A DNA stretch of 64,000 nucleotides from Hsuehochloa calcarea (taxonomy: Eukaryota > Streptophyta > Magnoliopsida > Poales > Poaceae): assembly GCA_036346395.1 (NCBI GenBank), contig CM070606.1, positions 20,818,915 through 20,882,914 on the forward strand, given 5' to 3'. The position numbers and the translations under genes are program-made. Each line of letters begins with the position of its first letter. Position 1 is the first letter of the stretch. The notes beneath the pieces are model-generated. The model did not search any database. It was given only the letters and a program-made list of their open reading frames with translations, and was not told the DNA's origin. Positions 1-10,679 of this stretch are shown here, in pieces.

Positions 1-61
1 TCCCGCGGCCACGACCTCCACGACCGCGGCCACCACGACCACGTCCTCTGCCCCTCGGCAT
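1..61 (-). CDS. Start of a gypsy gag polyprotein (partial)
   Basis: Reading the minus strand from the ATG at 61-59 gives 20 codons before the window edge: Met-Pro followed by a nearly pure Gly/Arg run (MPRGRGRGRGG...). It lies about 250 bases downstream, on the minus strand, of a primer-binding site and LTR, where gag should start. A Gly/Arg-rich N-terminus is expected to bind nucleic acid. The rest is outside the window, so the lineage cannot be assigned. Confidence 0.6.
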   Translation of the reverse strand, partial: MPRGRGRGRGGRGRGGRGRG

Positions 62-308
62 AGCTATCAACCACAATCAACAATACATAATGAGTTCAAA
101 GCTCAAAATAAACTCCTTCATCAATAAACAATCATAACGGAAGCGTAAAACTATATTCGTACCTCTCTCTAACCTCATCGCACTAGTGTGTCATATTTTA
201 GGTTAGTTAACCATTAGCAAGTTTTAGTTGATTTACTAAACTAGAACAAATTTTAACAAATTTTAGTTTGCCTAAGTTGTAAATCTATTCACCACGGACC
301 TAAAGCCC
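62..308 (-). other. 5' leader of the left gypsy element
   Basis: AT-rich, no ORF. It is the stretch between the primer-binding site and the gag start on the minus strand, so it would be the untranslated leader. Confidence 0.45.
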
Positions 309-320
309 GCTCTGATACCA
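309..320 (-). other. Primer-binding site, initiator tRNA-Met type
   Basis: On the minus strand the sequence is TGGTATCAGAGC, complementary to the 3' end of plant initiator tRNA-Met. It sits two bases inside the LTR end at 323. It shows that the LTR at 323-3150 acts as a 5' LTR for an element extending left out of the window. Confidence 0.85.
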
Positions 321-322
321 AC

Positions 323-3150
323 TGTAACACCCCAGCCCAACACTGAGCCTAGAATGCCACCACACTACTCTTCCAGCTAATAAATATTGACACACTATAA
401 AATTACATCAAGGAATCATCAATTATCATATCAATGGATCACAAAAGACATGCATAATTAAGGGATCAAACGATAATGAATACGCAAGGAAAAGAATATC
501 CAGGTATATAATCCAAAATAGCATCAACCAAAGAATCCAAAATTTAATAAAGCAAATAGTCTAGTCCAAGCATTGTCCTAAGCATTATTCAATCTCTAAC
601 ATGTCCAAGTGTAAACCAAATACTGAATGAATGATTATCATGGCGAATGATCATGTGATGTCCATGTGCTCTACTCGCTCTCAGTTACGGCATCCTCGAA
701 GATCACCTAAAGACAACAATAGAGCAAGGGTGAGTCCACGACTCAGCAAACACATCCATAAACAACGAACAATAATAAATCAACAGCATTCAATAACTTC
801 ATTATCATCACATGCACTTCCATTCACATTCTCATTCATTAATCTCAAATAACAATGCAGCTCTAATCTATATGTCCACATGCACTTCTTTTCGCAGATA
901 TCAGATAGCATGAGTGAATGCTCATGACAACATTCACTCTCAAGCCCGTTCCTCCAAAAGGATCGGGACCTCCTCCACTCCGTGGAGTTGTGATCAATCA
1001 TGATCACCTTCTCTTATGCAAAGATGCTTATGAATGCAAACATGCAATCTCCATCATAAACATCATATCCAACTTTTCATCATGCTCATCAACAAAGATA
1101 TAAACATACCAGTTCATTGTTTGCAATTAAACCAAATAAAAGCACAACAATAATGGTAATAGAAGATAAAGAAAACAAAGATCGATTATTGATCGTTGTC
1201 TACCATGCACTTGCCTTTACTAGTTGCGACCTTACGATTTGATTAGAAGACGGCAACAAGCACGACGCCTCTCCTATATTAAATACACCAACTTCAATAC
1301 AAATAACAGCAATAAGAATAACAATCAAAATGCTTCGCTCCTACACGTCCCCAAAAATACCACGTTACGCGGTACGAAAAGTTACCCATTGCTGTCCGGT
1401 TACTAAAAAGAGCGTAACTTTTGACTCGAAAGTCCGATCACCACAAACCACCCCATTCTGGATTCTTTATAAAATTATCCACATTTTCTTAGATTACGAA
1501 GACTTCTAATTAAATCATCTAACCCTCCGTATTTAGCCCAGAAAGTCGATCTGTCCGCTTCGGAACAGCAATCTTAATAAATTCATAACTTTTGTTTTAC
1601 TCAACCAAAATGCGCGTTCTCAGATCCTACAGAACCATTGGACAATTATCTACAACTTTCATGTAGATCAAAACTCTAATTAAGCCATTTACTATTTTTA
1701 ATATACAGTCTACCAAAACAGCGCCTAAAGACGACAACCCTAAAAACAGCGGCCTTCTCAAAATCATAACTCGAAATCTACTTGTCCGATTGACATGATA
1801 AAAATTCTACAGAAAGATATCGAAATTATCTACAATTAACTAGTAGATGATATTTTCAAAATTCGCCATTAAGGTACCCGAATAAATCGTACACGTAAAC
1901 AACAGCTAATCCAATCTATCGCTCGATTTCTTCCGACTAAACATGCTAACATTAACAGAGAATCGCCCCAATCAGGTAGCACTAACTAGCTAATGTCTCA
2001 TCTCTACTAATTTAATTACGCATGCATGAAATACTAGTAGCCAGCCAAACTGATTAATTACTAACTTGCATCAAGAAAATCATCTATCTCCCGTGGAGTT
2101 GCTCTTCTATCCTAATCACCTCACTAATTTCTTTGTCTAAGGGAATTAATTAATAGCTCTAAGTATCGGCATGCATGCAATCACTAATCAACACAAAGAA
2201 AGTTCTCGCATGCAATCGGCTAGCCTAGGAGTGGTCACGGCAAGATAAAAAGTACACGCACAGGCTAAAAAACACAAAGCAAGCGAGGAAAATCACGCCG
2301 CAAAGACGCGCGTAAGGACCGGCCGCAGCGACGTCCACGCTGTTGTTTGGTGCAGCGACGTCCGGTGAAGCAACGCAGCGGTGATCCACGCGAGGCACTC
2401 GGTTGAGTTCAATGGCGTATGGTTCACCAAGATGCACCAAGCGGGTGGTGCCTCCGGCGCAACCAAGGCACCCGCCATACAAATGAGATCACCAGAAGTG
2501 CGCAAGCAACGACAAAGAAAAGCAATAGGCGGCGGGAAAAAAAAAAAATGATTATGCGGCGGTTTGGAAAAGATTGGCTAGGGTTTCCTAAAAACTCCAC
2601 AAATCTATTTATAGCTCATAAAAATTCCGAAAAAAATCTATTTTCCACGTATACTAATTCTTTAATTACGCACAAGCCCTAAATTCTTCCATTAATTAAT
2701 TTAATTACACTACGACCCTTAAGACGCGATTAATACTAATATTAATTTATTTATTTTTTTTGAAGTATTACAGGGGAAGCGGGGAGATTGGGCCGGTTGG
2801 GCCAAAAGCCGAGGGGGTGGGGAAAATAAGGTGGGTCGGCGGGGGAAAGTGGGCGGGGGGGGAGAAATATAGAAAGGAGGAAAGCCGGATGAGCCGGGAA
2901 AAATTCGGGGGTAGTGGGCCGGGCCCAGGGAAAAATAAGAGGAGGCAAAAATAAGGAAGGGGTCCAAAATTTGAAAAAGTACAAGTCAAACTAAATTTTG
3001 AATTTGGAAAATGAAGGAAGGTTTGAAACACAAACCCGAGCTTAGAGGGAGGCTGGGAATATTTGGGGTTATAATCCAATTGAAAATACGGATGAAAATC
3101 GAAAACCAGATTAGTGAGTACTATTTGTCGTCCGAAAACGGGACGTTACA
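323..3150 (-). mobile_element. Long Ty3/gypsy LTR (about 2.8 kb)
   Basis: The block starts TGTAACACC and ends GGGACGTTACA, so the ends form the inverted pair TGTAAC/GTTACA. A minus-strand TATA box (TATAAATA, 2606-2613) sits in the 5' half of the LTR as transcribed, as for a promoter in U3. The initiator-Met primer site is immediately to the left and a purine tract immediately to the right, both in minus orientation. One LTR therefore borders the 5' end of one internal region and the 3' end of another. Short ORFs inside it look like chance. Length and style fit a grass gypsy element; I do not name the family. Confidence 0.75.
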
Positions 3151-3170
3151 AATCCTACCCTCCTTAAAAC
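3151..3170 (-). other. Polypurine tract
   Basis: Read on the minus strand, AAGGAGGGTAGGATT runs directly into the LTR start TGTAACG. This is the plus-strand priming site for an internal region to the right whose 3' LTR is 323-3150. Confidence 0.7.
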
Positions 3171-3402
3171 GGAATCTCAACCCCGAGATTCGGCTACTCT
3201 GATGAGACGGGGAGCGTGCCTCTCATTACTTCTGAAGTTGCTTGGCCTTCTTCAGCGGTGACAAGATTTACATGGCCTTGGTTTTGGCTTGGCGTGGAAA
3301 CGGCTCTGAATGCCTGTGAGGTCGGATGATTTTTGCTTGAAGCTGAAGCCTAGCCTCGAGCTAGTGTGGCTTTTAAGTTGAACCTCACCGGGGTGACTGA
3401 TT

Positions 3403-4712
3403 GAGGGCACCGTTTGGCAAAATATCCTTTTACACCACACTTAAAATAGTGAAGATGATCTATTGGGTTTCGTACTGCAGGCTGTTTGACAGGGAGAGGA
3501 GCGCGGAGAAGATTCTCACTTCTTCCCTTCTCTATTGAGGTACTCTGACACTTGGTGCAATCTGGCTATTTTCTTTTAAAGTTCGATATTGGTTGACTTG
3601 GCCAATCCCATTCAGGACGAGTCTTGCAGCGACTTGAGAACAGGTCCTTTGGAACTCAACTGCCTTGATCAGGAGTGGACGCATGAAGCAATCTTTGGGG
3701 CAGTGGTCTTGTCCTTCGCAGAGAAAGCATGTGACTTAACTCATCGGGCATTCACCGGGATGGTTATCCTTATCATAGTTGGGGCAGTTTACACATCATT
3801 GGTCTGCCTGGTGTCTTTTTTCTTCACAACGTGTGCATGCTACTTGGTTCACAGGGCAATCTTCTTATTGATGGTGTTCGTCACAGCAGGGATAGTAGGG
3901 GACTGGGCATGAGTAGCAATAGTGTCCATATTTTCCACATGTGAAGCATGCTCCTCTTGCATCTTGTTGCATTGGAGGACATAATTGGGCGACATGTCCT
4001 GTCTTGCCACATTCAAAGCAACCATTTGGCGTGGTTTCCGGGTCTGGTAGTAAAACTTCAGCAGCTACAACTTGCTTTTCACTGGGACTCTTGATAAGTT
4101 CTTCGTTGTCAAGGCTGAGGTTGGTGACGATGACATTCCTTGCTGGTTCTTCAAGATTCTGTTGGGGACAACTATTCATACAGTGTCCTAGGTTGCCACA
4201 ATAGAAATATTTGATCCTCTGGCCTTGCTTCCTTTGGGGGCATTTGTTGGCGAAGTGTCCGGTATTTCTGCAATGGAAGCAAGTGATAACCTTCAGGGGT
4301 CTTCCTGGTGTAGTGGTACCATTGACTTTAATGTGACATCTTCTTCCAAGGTAATTCCTCACGTTGATGAGTGGCAGGGTCTGCTTTGTCGTCTTCTGCA
4401 CAACGTGCAAGGCGAAGCTTCTTCAGGGGGCATCTATTGGCAAAGTGTCCTTTTTTCCCACAACTGAAACAGTGAAGGTGGGCTGCTGGGTTGGGGTGCC
4501 ATAGGCTGTCTGACGAAGCGAAGAGTGTGGAGACTATTTTTGTTGGGACACAAAGTTGGAGTTGGAGCTCTTGGTGGCTGGGCTGCTAATTGAGTGAACG
4601 ACGAGCTGCCGAGAAATGCTGATTGCTGGGGGTAGCTATCTTGTGACCTTTGCGCTGTCAACTTTCTTTTACAACTTGCACCACTTCCTTGGGTTGCAGG
4701 CCTCTTTGGTGC
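3403..4712 (-). pseudogene. Zinc-knuckle (CCHC) array protein of a gypsy element, frameshifted
   Basis: A basic, Gln/Pro/Ser-rich N-terminus begins at the ATG near 4712 (MAPKRPATQG). It is followed by a chain of CX2CX4HX4C units spread over three frames: CFSCGKKGHFANRC, CFHCRNTGHFANKC, YFYCGNLGHCMNSC (first Cys lost), CFECGKTGHVAQLC and CFTCGKYGHYCYSC. Further degenerate units include VTCFLCEGQDHCPKDC and YFKCGVKGYFAKRC. CCHC knuckles normally bind single-stranded nucleic acid. A gag usually has one or two, so at least five clear copies is unusual. The ORF lies between an unidentified small ORF and the polypurine tract, with no protease, reverse transcriptase or integrase nearby, so the carrier looks non-autonomous or deleted. 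Stops and frameshifts make it inactive as written. Confidence 0.6.
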
Positions 4713-5012
4713 CATCTGAGGAAACAATTCAGCTTAGAACTAGAGGAGATATATGAGGGTTCACTGGCCCTCTAGAGCACAACAGAAGAAATTCAAATCA
4801 ATCGAGGAAAATTGATCACATACAATACAAAGCCTAGAATGACTGCATTATATTAAGGGGGTTTGGTGTTTACATGACTCTGGAAACATAGCATATAGGT
4901 CATGCTAAGTCATGACACAAGATACACACACATTGTCTACAAAAGAAGGAAATAAAAAGTGCTTGCAACCAAAAGACTGCTAAAACAAGTACTGCTAGCT
5001 AAACTAAGCTAA

Positions 5013-5346
5013 CTACTCCCACATGACGACGAAGACCTCGTGATCGGTCTCTCCCTCCTGGAGAGGCAGGTAGCAATAGAAGGCTGACTCTCCAAGAAGA
5101 ACTTCGTGCATCTGGCTCAGGCGGGAGCAGGCGAAGCGTGCTGCGTCTTGGACTGCTTTAGAACAACTACTCTAGGGGGTCACGTGTCTGAAGGTGCGAG
5201 CGACGGACTCACCCTCTCTGGCATAGAGGAAAACCTCCATGGTAATCCAGGTGTTGCATGAATTCGCGGAGAATGTCCACGAACTCGCCTTCGTTTTCTT
5301 CATGAGAGAACAAGTCCCACGGGCCATCGGACGACGGGGTTGCCAT
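5013..5346 (-). pseudogene. Unidentified small retroelement ORF, frameshifted
   Basis: From the ATG at 5346 the minus strand reads MATPSSDGPWDLFSHEENEG and then an acidic/aromatic stretch. A frameshift near 5240 moves the reading to a frame with FLYAREGESVARTF, and later ARFACSRLSQMHEVLLGE, ending at a TAG at 5013-5015. Joined in outline it would be about 110 residues. I do not recognise the family. Its position 200 bases after a primer-binding-site-like sequence suggests the first ORF of a retroelement. Confidence 0.35.
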
Positions 5347-5539
5347 TTACAAATTTTTGAAACAAGCGAGGGAGTCAGACTAAGTAAAAACTCAAGTGAA
5401 GTCAAGGGAAGTGAAGAACTAAGAGAGATGAGTAAGAGCAATAAGTACGTTATATTTCACCAAAACTTTTCTTAAGTTTTACAAATAATACTAAAGTACT
5501 TAGGCTCGACCAATCTAACTAAGAATCCTAGAGTCGTAT

Positions 5540-5550
5540 ACTCGATACCA
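5540..5550 (-). other. Primer-binding-site-like sequence, one base short
   Basis: Minus strand TGGTATCGAGT matches TGGTATCAGAG with the A of CAG missing. It precedes, on the minus strand, the small ORF at 5346. The same base is missing in two other primer sites of this window. Confidence 0.5.
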
Positions 5551-5556
5551 TCTCTA

Positions 5557-7840
5557 TTGGACCCGATTTTCTAATCCTGGATCATCTGTGAATACATTGT
5601 GTTATTCCATGGATCAGTAGATAGCACTCACAGGCACATTGCTGAATAAATTCATACAAGACGTAAAACCATACCATTCATTAATTTAACACATCAGAGT
5701 TTACTTAGACCGCTTCGGACCAGGTTTTACAAGAAGGGCCGAACAGGCCAAACAATTACATCACAAAAGTAGCGGAAACGATAACGGAAGCAAAAAAGAA
5801 AGGTGAGGGCACATCTCTCCACAGGCAAGCTACTGGGGAAACATGTGTACATACGATATTACCCGAAAACTCAGATAATATAGGATGCACATAAGTACCG
5901 ACGGAATCAGCTAGACTGAGGGGAGACTAGAACAGCTAAAGACTAAAGTATGCTTCAAAAACTCCTCGGTCTTCAGACGTCTGATCCCCCGTAGTAGTCG
6001 AAAGCTTCAGGATTTCCTACTTCTGAGGGTTTGGGAAAAGAGCAAAGATGAGCACAACTTCTGTGCTCGTGAGCCAACACACAGAATGCAATATATACAT
6101 GCAAGGCTTAACAAGGGTGGCTCGGGTTCTTTTATTTGCTAAAGCAACTTTTTCAATTATCATAATACAAATTCTTATGACTTACCATTTTCAACAAATT
6201 GCATTTTATTAAAGAGAGTAAGTGCAATATTAAATAACAGTAGAGGTTCCTTCCATCGAAAACTCTACAAATGCTAAATTTGATTGGAGTTACCTCCATA
6301 CATTAACAACACTAGATACGACGATCTTGGGAAAAACCAAACCTCAGGCTAGATGAGCCGACCTGGTTTTTATTTCCACACACAAAGGTCTTTGAAATAG
6401 AACAGACTCTAGTTAAGTTCCCATGTCCGTCTTTGACCGTAGGCACGCCTGTTTAAACAGTTTAGACCCTGCAGAGGTTGTACACTATATCCATAAGAGA
6501 TAATCATACTCATTACCCCATATGATTGCGTAGTCATGTAGTTGAGCGATTGTCATAGTAACTTTTCAAACTACCTCGCCCTTTCCGTCATCTCACCCAC
6601 ATGGGTTAACATCAATCTCACAACTACAATTAGAAAACACCTAGAAAGACTCATGCGAAAAAAGTGGGTCGAATCTTTCTCAAAAGAAGAGGCACATGAA
6701 AACGGTTTTTCGCCAACTAGAAAAAACATTTACCACTCGTGAATACAGGACCAAGGGGAAAACCAATTAGGTGAAGAGTTCCGAAAACATATCCGGAGTC
6801 CACAGTTGAGGCACGAGGAGAAAATCAAACTTCAAATGAGAAGAAGGTACTGACTTTGAAAGTTAGAAATTTCAATGCGGCAAAGGCATAAGGTTTCATC
6901 AATATTAGCATGCCAAGAAAATAGGTAGATCTAGTACTTATGTAAGATCAGCAAGTAGATGTTTATGAGGAGAACACTCGAACTACTCGAAAAGGAATGA
7001 GTTGAATCAAAAATTTATTCAATGAACTTTGTGAAAGGTAATTCCTATTCTCCAAAATACCAAACGGATAACCAGGTTACCTTTACCAGCAAGAAAGACA
7101 AGACTATCATAAAAGAGAATGATATTGTCATTAATAACGTTTACAAATAGTAAAGAGAGCTCAGCAGTCAGGAAGACAAAAAATTATTTTGAAAAAACAA
7201 ATAGGGACCAATAGAAACCCCTAGCCCATAATTTTTGTTTGAGTACAACCTCCGACTTAATCACAACACAACACCACCAAAGGGTTTTAACACTTCTCTT
7301 CAAAAAAGAGACGCATTAAACTTCAACAAGCGGAATGATCTAAAAGAAATACATGGAGCCAATGCTTTCTTGTGTCAACGAACTTGCAACAGAAAACTCT
7401 CGTTATTCAAACTATCAAACGAGTAAATGAGTCCCTTTTTTCAATAAGAAAGACAGAACAACCATGGAGATAACAATATTGCCAATTGTCGAAGATCACC
7501 AGTAGTAAAAGCAACTCAACAATCGAAAAATAATAATGGTTTTAGAGAACCATTAAAGAACCATTGAATCTCATCAACTACCATGAATTTTTTTTTGAAC
7601 CCAAGAGAAATTTAGCAACACTATCGGACAAGATTTTGTCAAATTCAGAAATCAAGGAAAAGTAGAACTTTCTAAAGCACCCCAAAAGAAATATGCAAGG
7701 TCAATGCACATGCTTAATAAAGAACTTGCAAAAGAAATCTTCCACTGCCCGAAATTCCAAGCGAACAAAAGAGCTACATTTTCCAATAGGGGTAAAACAG
7801 AACTTCCGTGAAAAGAGAAATCTTGCAATGTGACGATTCA
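5557..7840 (-). mobile_element. Probable second gypsy-type LTR or LTR fragment
   Basis: This AT-rich stretch has no coding ORF. It begins (TATTGGACCCG) just beyond a primer-site-like sequence, and its opening resembles that of the solo LTR at 21693 (TGTCGGGACCCG). It is not recognisably the same as the LTR at 323-3150. The right edge is set by the point where Copia-like sequence starts. No second end was found, so the extent is approximate. Confidence 0.35.
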
Positions 7841-7985
7841 GAAAAGTCAGCTCTAAAGATCCTAGCAACTCTAGTAATCCCAAAAATAAGCTCACCAGTT
7901 GAATCAAGCACCCGACAAGCATTTTACTTAAATCTAGTCTCATAGCCATCATCAAGAAGTTAAGAGACAGAAAGCAAATTAAACC

Positions 7986-8813
7986 TTAGCACGTCCACAA
8001 GGGCGACGTCCTTGAGGAGGAAACTATCGTTCTCATATTGTTGTAGGCCCGTGTGACCTTTTTGACTATGAGGGCCAACTCAGCCTCAGGAAGACTCTCA
8101 AACTCCTCTTCATAGATTGCAGATAAACCAGCAAGCAAAAATCCAGAAGAAGACTCAAAAGACCCATCAAAAGCTCTCTTGAGTGGGTCTGCTACCAAAG
8201 CTATATTTTCCTTTTTGGGATGATCAATCCTCTTGATCTCATGAGTCTTAAGCTTGCTATAGAGCAGCTCCAAAGTCAGATCAGAAAGATTTACATTCTC
8301 CTCAATGGTTGTGGCCTTTATCTCCCACTCCTTGGTGTTGATTGCGGCCAAGAGGTGGGTGACATTTTCAGACTGAGAATATTCAATTCCAACAGCTTTC
8401 ATCTGATTAATCACTTTATTAAAGCGACTGAAAATATCATCGATACTCTCTCCAGGACGCATCTCGAATTTGTTATATTCATGCTTATAGACTATTTGGC
8501 GTACTTTCTTGACTTGGGACGAACACTCATGATAGGTTTCGAGAGTGTTCCAAATCTCATGCGCAGTCTCAAGATTGTAAATCCGATCATACTCTTGTCT
8601 CCCAAGCCCACCATACAAGAGATTTTTAGCCTTATTGTTGTTAGCCAAAAGGGCTTCTAAAGCCGGCGTAGCAACTTCAGGCACAACGAGCGAGACTCGA
8701 ACAACCTCCAATATAGTGTGTCCTTCGCTCTCAAAGAAGACTCGCATGCGATTCTTCCAGTAGGCATTGTCGTGCCCATCAAAGATATGCGGCTTCGTGG
8801 AGTATCTATCCAT
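7986..8813 (-). CDS. Copia gag (copy E), N-terminal part
   Basis: The minus-strand frame is open from ATG 8813 for about 275 codons. It begins MDRYSTKPHIFDGHDNAYWK, the Copia gag pattern in which a Trp-Lys pair follows 'F-G-x-x-Y-x-W'. Further family features are EVWNTL-like 'AHEIWNTLETYHECSSQVKK', 'ESIDDIFSRFNKVINQMK' and 'LTLELLYSKLKTHEIKR'. Gag forms the cytoplasmic particle that packages element RNA. The ATG at 8813 is preferred over the TTG two codons upstream. The zinc knuckle expected downstream is lost to the deletion near 8020, and the last 20 or so codons are read out of the neighbouring protease segment. This is the best-preserved gag of the four family 1 copies. Confidence 0.75.
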   Translation of the reverse strand: MDRYSTKPHIFDGHDNAYWKNRMRVFFESEGHTILEVVRVSLVVPEVATPALEALLANNNKAKNLLYGGLGRQEYDRIYNLETAHEIWNTLETYHECSSQVKKVRQIVYKHEYNKFEMRPGESIDDIFSRFNKVINQMKAVGIEYSQSENVTHLLAAINTKEWEIKATTIEENVNLSDLTLELLYSKLKTHEIKRIDHPKKENIALVADPLKRAFDGSFESSSGFLLAGLSAIYEEEFESLPEAELALIVKKVTRAYNNMRTIVSSSRTSPLWTC

Positions 8814-8857
8814 CGCCAAGTTCAGTGACCGATTAAGATTAAGATTGAACTAACCGG

Positions 8858-8869
8858 GCTCTGATACCA
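8858..8869 (-). other. Primer-binding site, initiator tRNA-Met (intact)
   Basis: Minus strand TGGTATCAGAGC, two bases from the LTR end at 8872. Confidence 0.85.
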
Positions 8870-8871
8870 CT

Positions 8872-10610
8872 TGTTGGACCGAAAAGGCGACTAGAGGGGG
8901 GTGAAATGGAGCACGCTCACTTTTTCACAAATAATTGATTCAATAATATTTTACTCCAGTAGCTATGGAAGCTATGAAGATCAATGTACCAGTACAGCGG
9001 AAGACTAGTATTGAAACCAATTTAACCCCTTAAGCAATACGATAAAAAATAACACAAGCTAAAGCACAGCAATGCACTAGCGGTCTGACCATCGGGACAA
9101 TGGCGGTCCGACCGATTCCGTGGCGATCGACCGGTGGTCTTGAATGATCAAATGGCCGATGAAGTTGCAAATAGATGAAACTTTTGATCTACAACTCCAA
9201 ACTTGATGAAACTTGGAACACACCTTCTCTATGATATTAGAAAGCTATTCCAATCGAAGATTGTGATAATTCTTGGAAGAATAAGGATCCTTTTCCGTTT
9301 GATTGAAGAAGGGTTCAAAACCGGGTCAAAAACGAAAACTTGATCCAAAAACTTGCTTGTGGGTGATTGATGATCAAGATGATCCTAGAAAGGTTCCCAC
9401 ACGTCACAGCAAGCTAGATCATATGAAGAATTCAATCAAAAACTCGCGGATCCAAGAAAAACTCAAAATCATCAAATATAGAGAAAGAACGCAATGAGAC
9501 AAAACATTGATCAAACTTTTTTTTGATTGATTGATATGATATGGGCTTACAACCTCTCCATCAATGGGGGACAATGCTCAATCCAAGAGCACGAAAATCA
9601 CATCAAACTATCAAGAACCCTAGCCTCCACAAAAGCTCTCCCAAAGAAAATTAGGGTTTACAAAAATAGCAAAAGAGACGAAGCGGAGGTGCAACAGCCT
9701 CCCTCCCCTATTTATAGTGGAGGCTTATACCTTCTAGAAGTTTGACTCTATTGGGCACCCGTTAAGGCCCAAAACAAACGGGACACATACGCACGCATTT
9801 TAATGCGTCGTCTTTAACACCTCTTGACCTAACTAGCTACATTTTGCGCCATCTTGCGCCTCGGATTAGCTAATAGGTCACCCTTGTCCATCTTGTACCA
9901 CACTTGAGTTCAATGACCTCACCCGGCATCGTCGATGGTTCTGGACCTCAGCTCTCCAAGCCTAGTCCCGATCATCCTCGCCGTTGACCGTCGTTGTCCA
10001 CCAAGCAACCTGCACAACAATAGACAAGTTAACCGAATTTGGGAATAAGTTCTTCACAACTTGACCCATGTTAGTCAAAACATGCATCATATATGCCCTG
10101 GAACTCATGACTTTGACCTAACAACCGAATATCGCCGCCACGACGGGCGACGATCCAAGAGAAAACCGGTCAGACCGCCCCTAGGGCCTGTCTGACCGCC
10201 CACCCTGGCCGGTCTGACCACCACCTATTGGCCGGTCAGACCGCCAGTAAATACTTAGCCGATTTTCAAGCTCTGAAAACCGAAACCTACTGGAAATTTC
10301 AATCCAATAGAACTTTTGACTAGAGACTCCAAAAATTATGGGACCAGGTGCAATAGAATCTCCTCTCTTGTCTACACCCTTTATTTTTGGCCCAGCTCAA
10401 TCCACACTTTCTGAAGTTGGCCGGTCCGACCGCCGCTATGGCCGGTCCGACCGATCTTGGACCGGTCCGACCGCCGCCTGGCCGGTCAGACTGCCTGAGA
10501 CCTGACAGTCCTGAAACTTTGCCAAAAATACATGAAATAACAAACCGTTAACGCCATTGCCAATTGTCACATCATCCTAAGATTTGGAGCATATCCCCAT
10601 GATATCCACA
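8872..10610 (-). mobile_element. LTR of Copia family 1, copy E
   Basis: It starts TGTTGGACCG and ends GATATCCACA, the same ends as the LTRs at 44500, 53719 and 61541. A minus-strand TATA box lies at 9709-9716. It carries GGCGGTC/GACCGCC-type palindromes at 9080-9140, 10166-10246 and 10419-10495. Short ORFs inside are not credible genes. The base after the right end is followed by plus-strand Copia sequence; no target duplication can be checked because the left end of the element is lost. Confidence 0.8.
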
Positions 10611-10679
10611 TATTCCCTTGCTACAAATATATTCTGACCAAGCTCCACAAAATAGCCACTGGTTGTGCAGTACCACCGT

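Larger units (their letters stand above)
7840..10610 (-). mobile_element. Copia family 1, copy E: internally deleted 5' part with LTR
   Basis: On the minus strand this reads LTR (10610-8872), primer-binding site, gag, then a jump into protease/pre-integrase sequence. Comparison with the complete copy at 44500-55690 shows about 1.7 kb missing near 8020: sequence matching about 51040-51205 is joined to sequence matching 52886 onward. The integrase, reverse transcriptase and RNase H are absent. It is a dead fragment whose left end abuts an LTR-like block. Confidence 0.75.

Noticed and set aside
2768..3079. Minus-strand Pro/Phe-rich frame of 103 codons in the gypsy LTR
   Set aside because: Arises from a purine-rich strand composition in the LTR; no homologous protein recognised.
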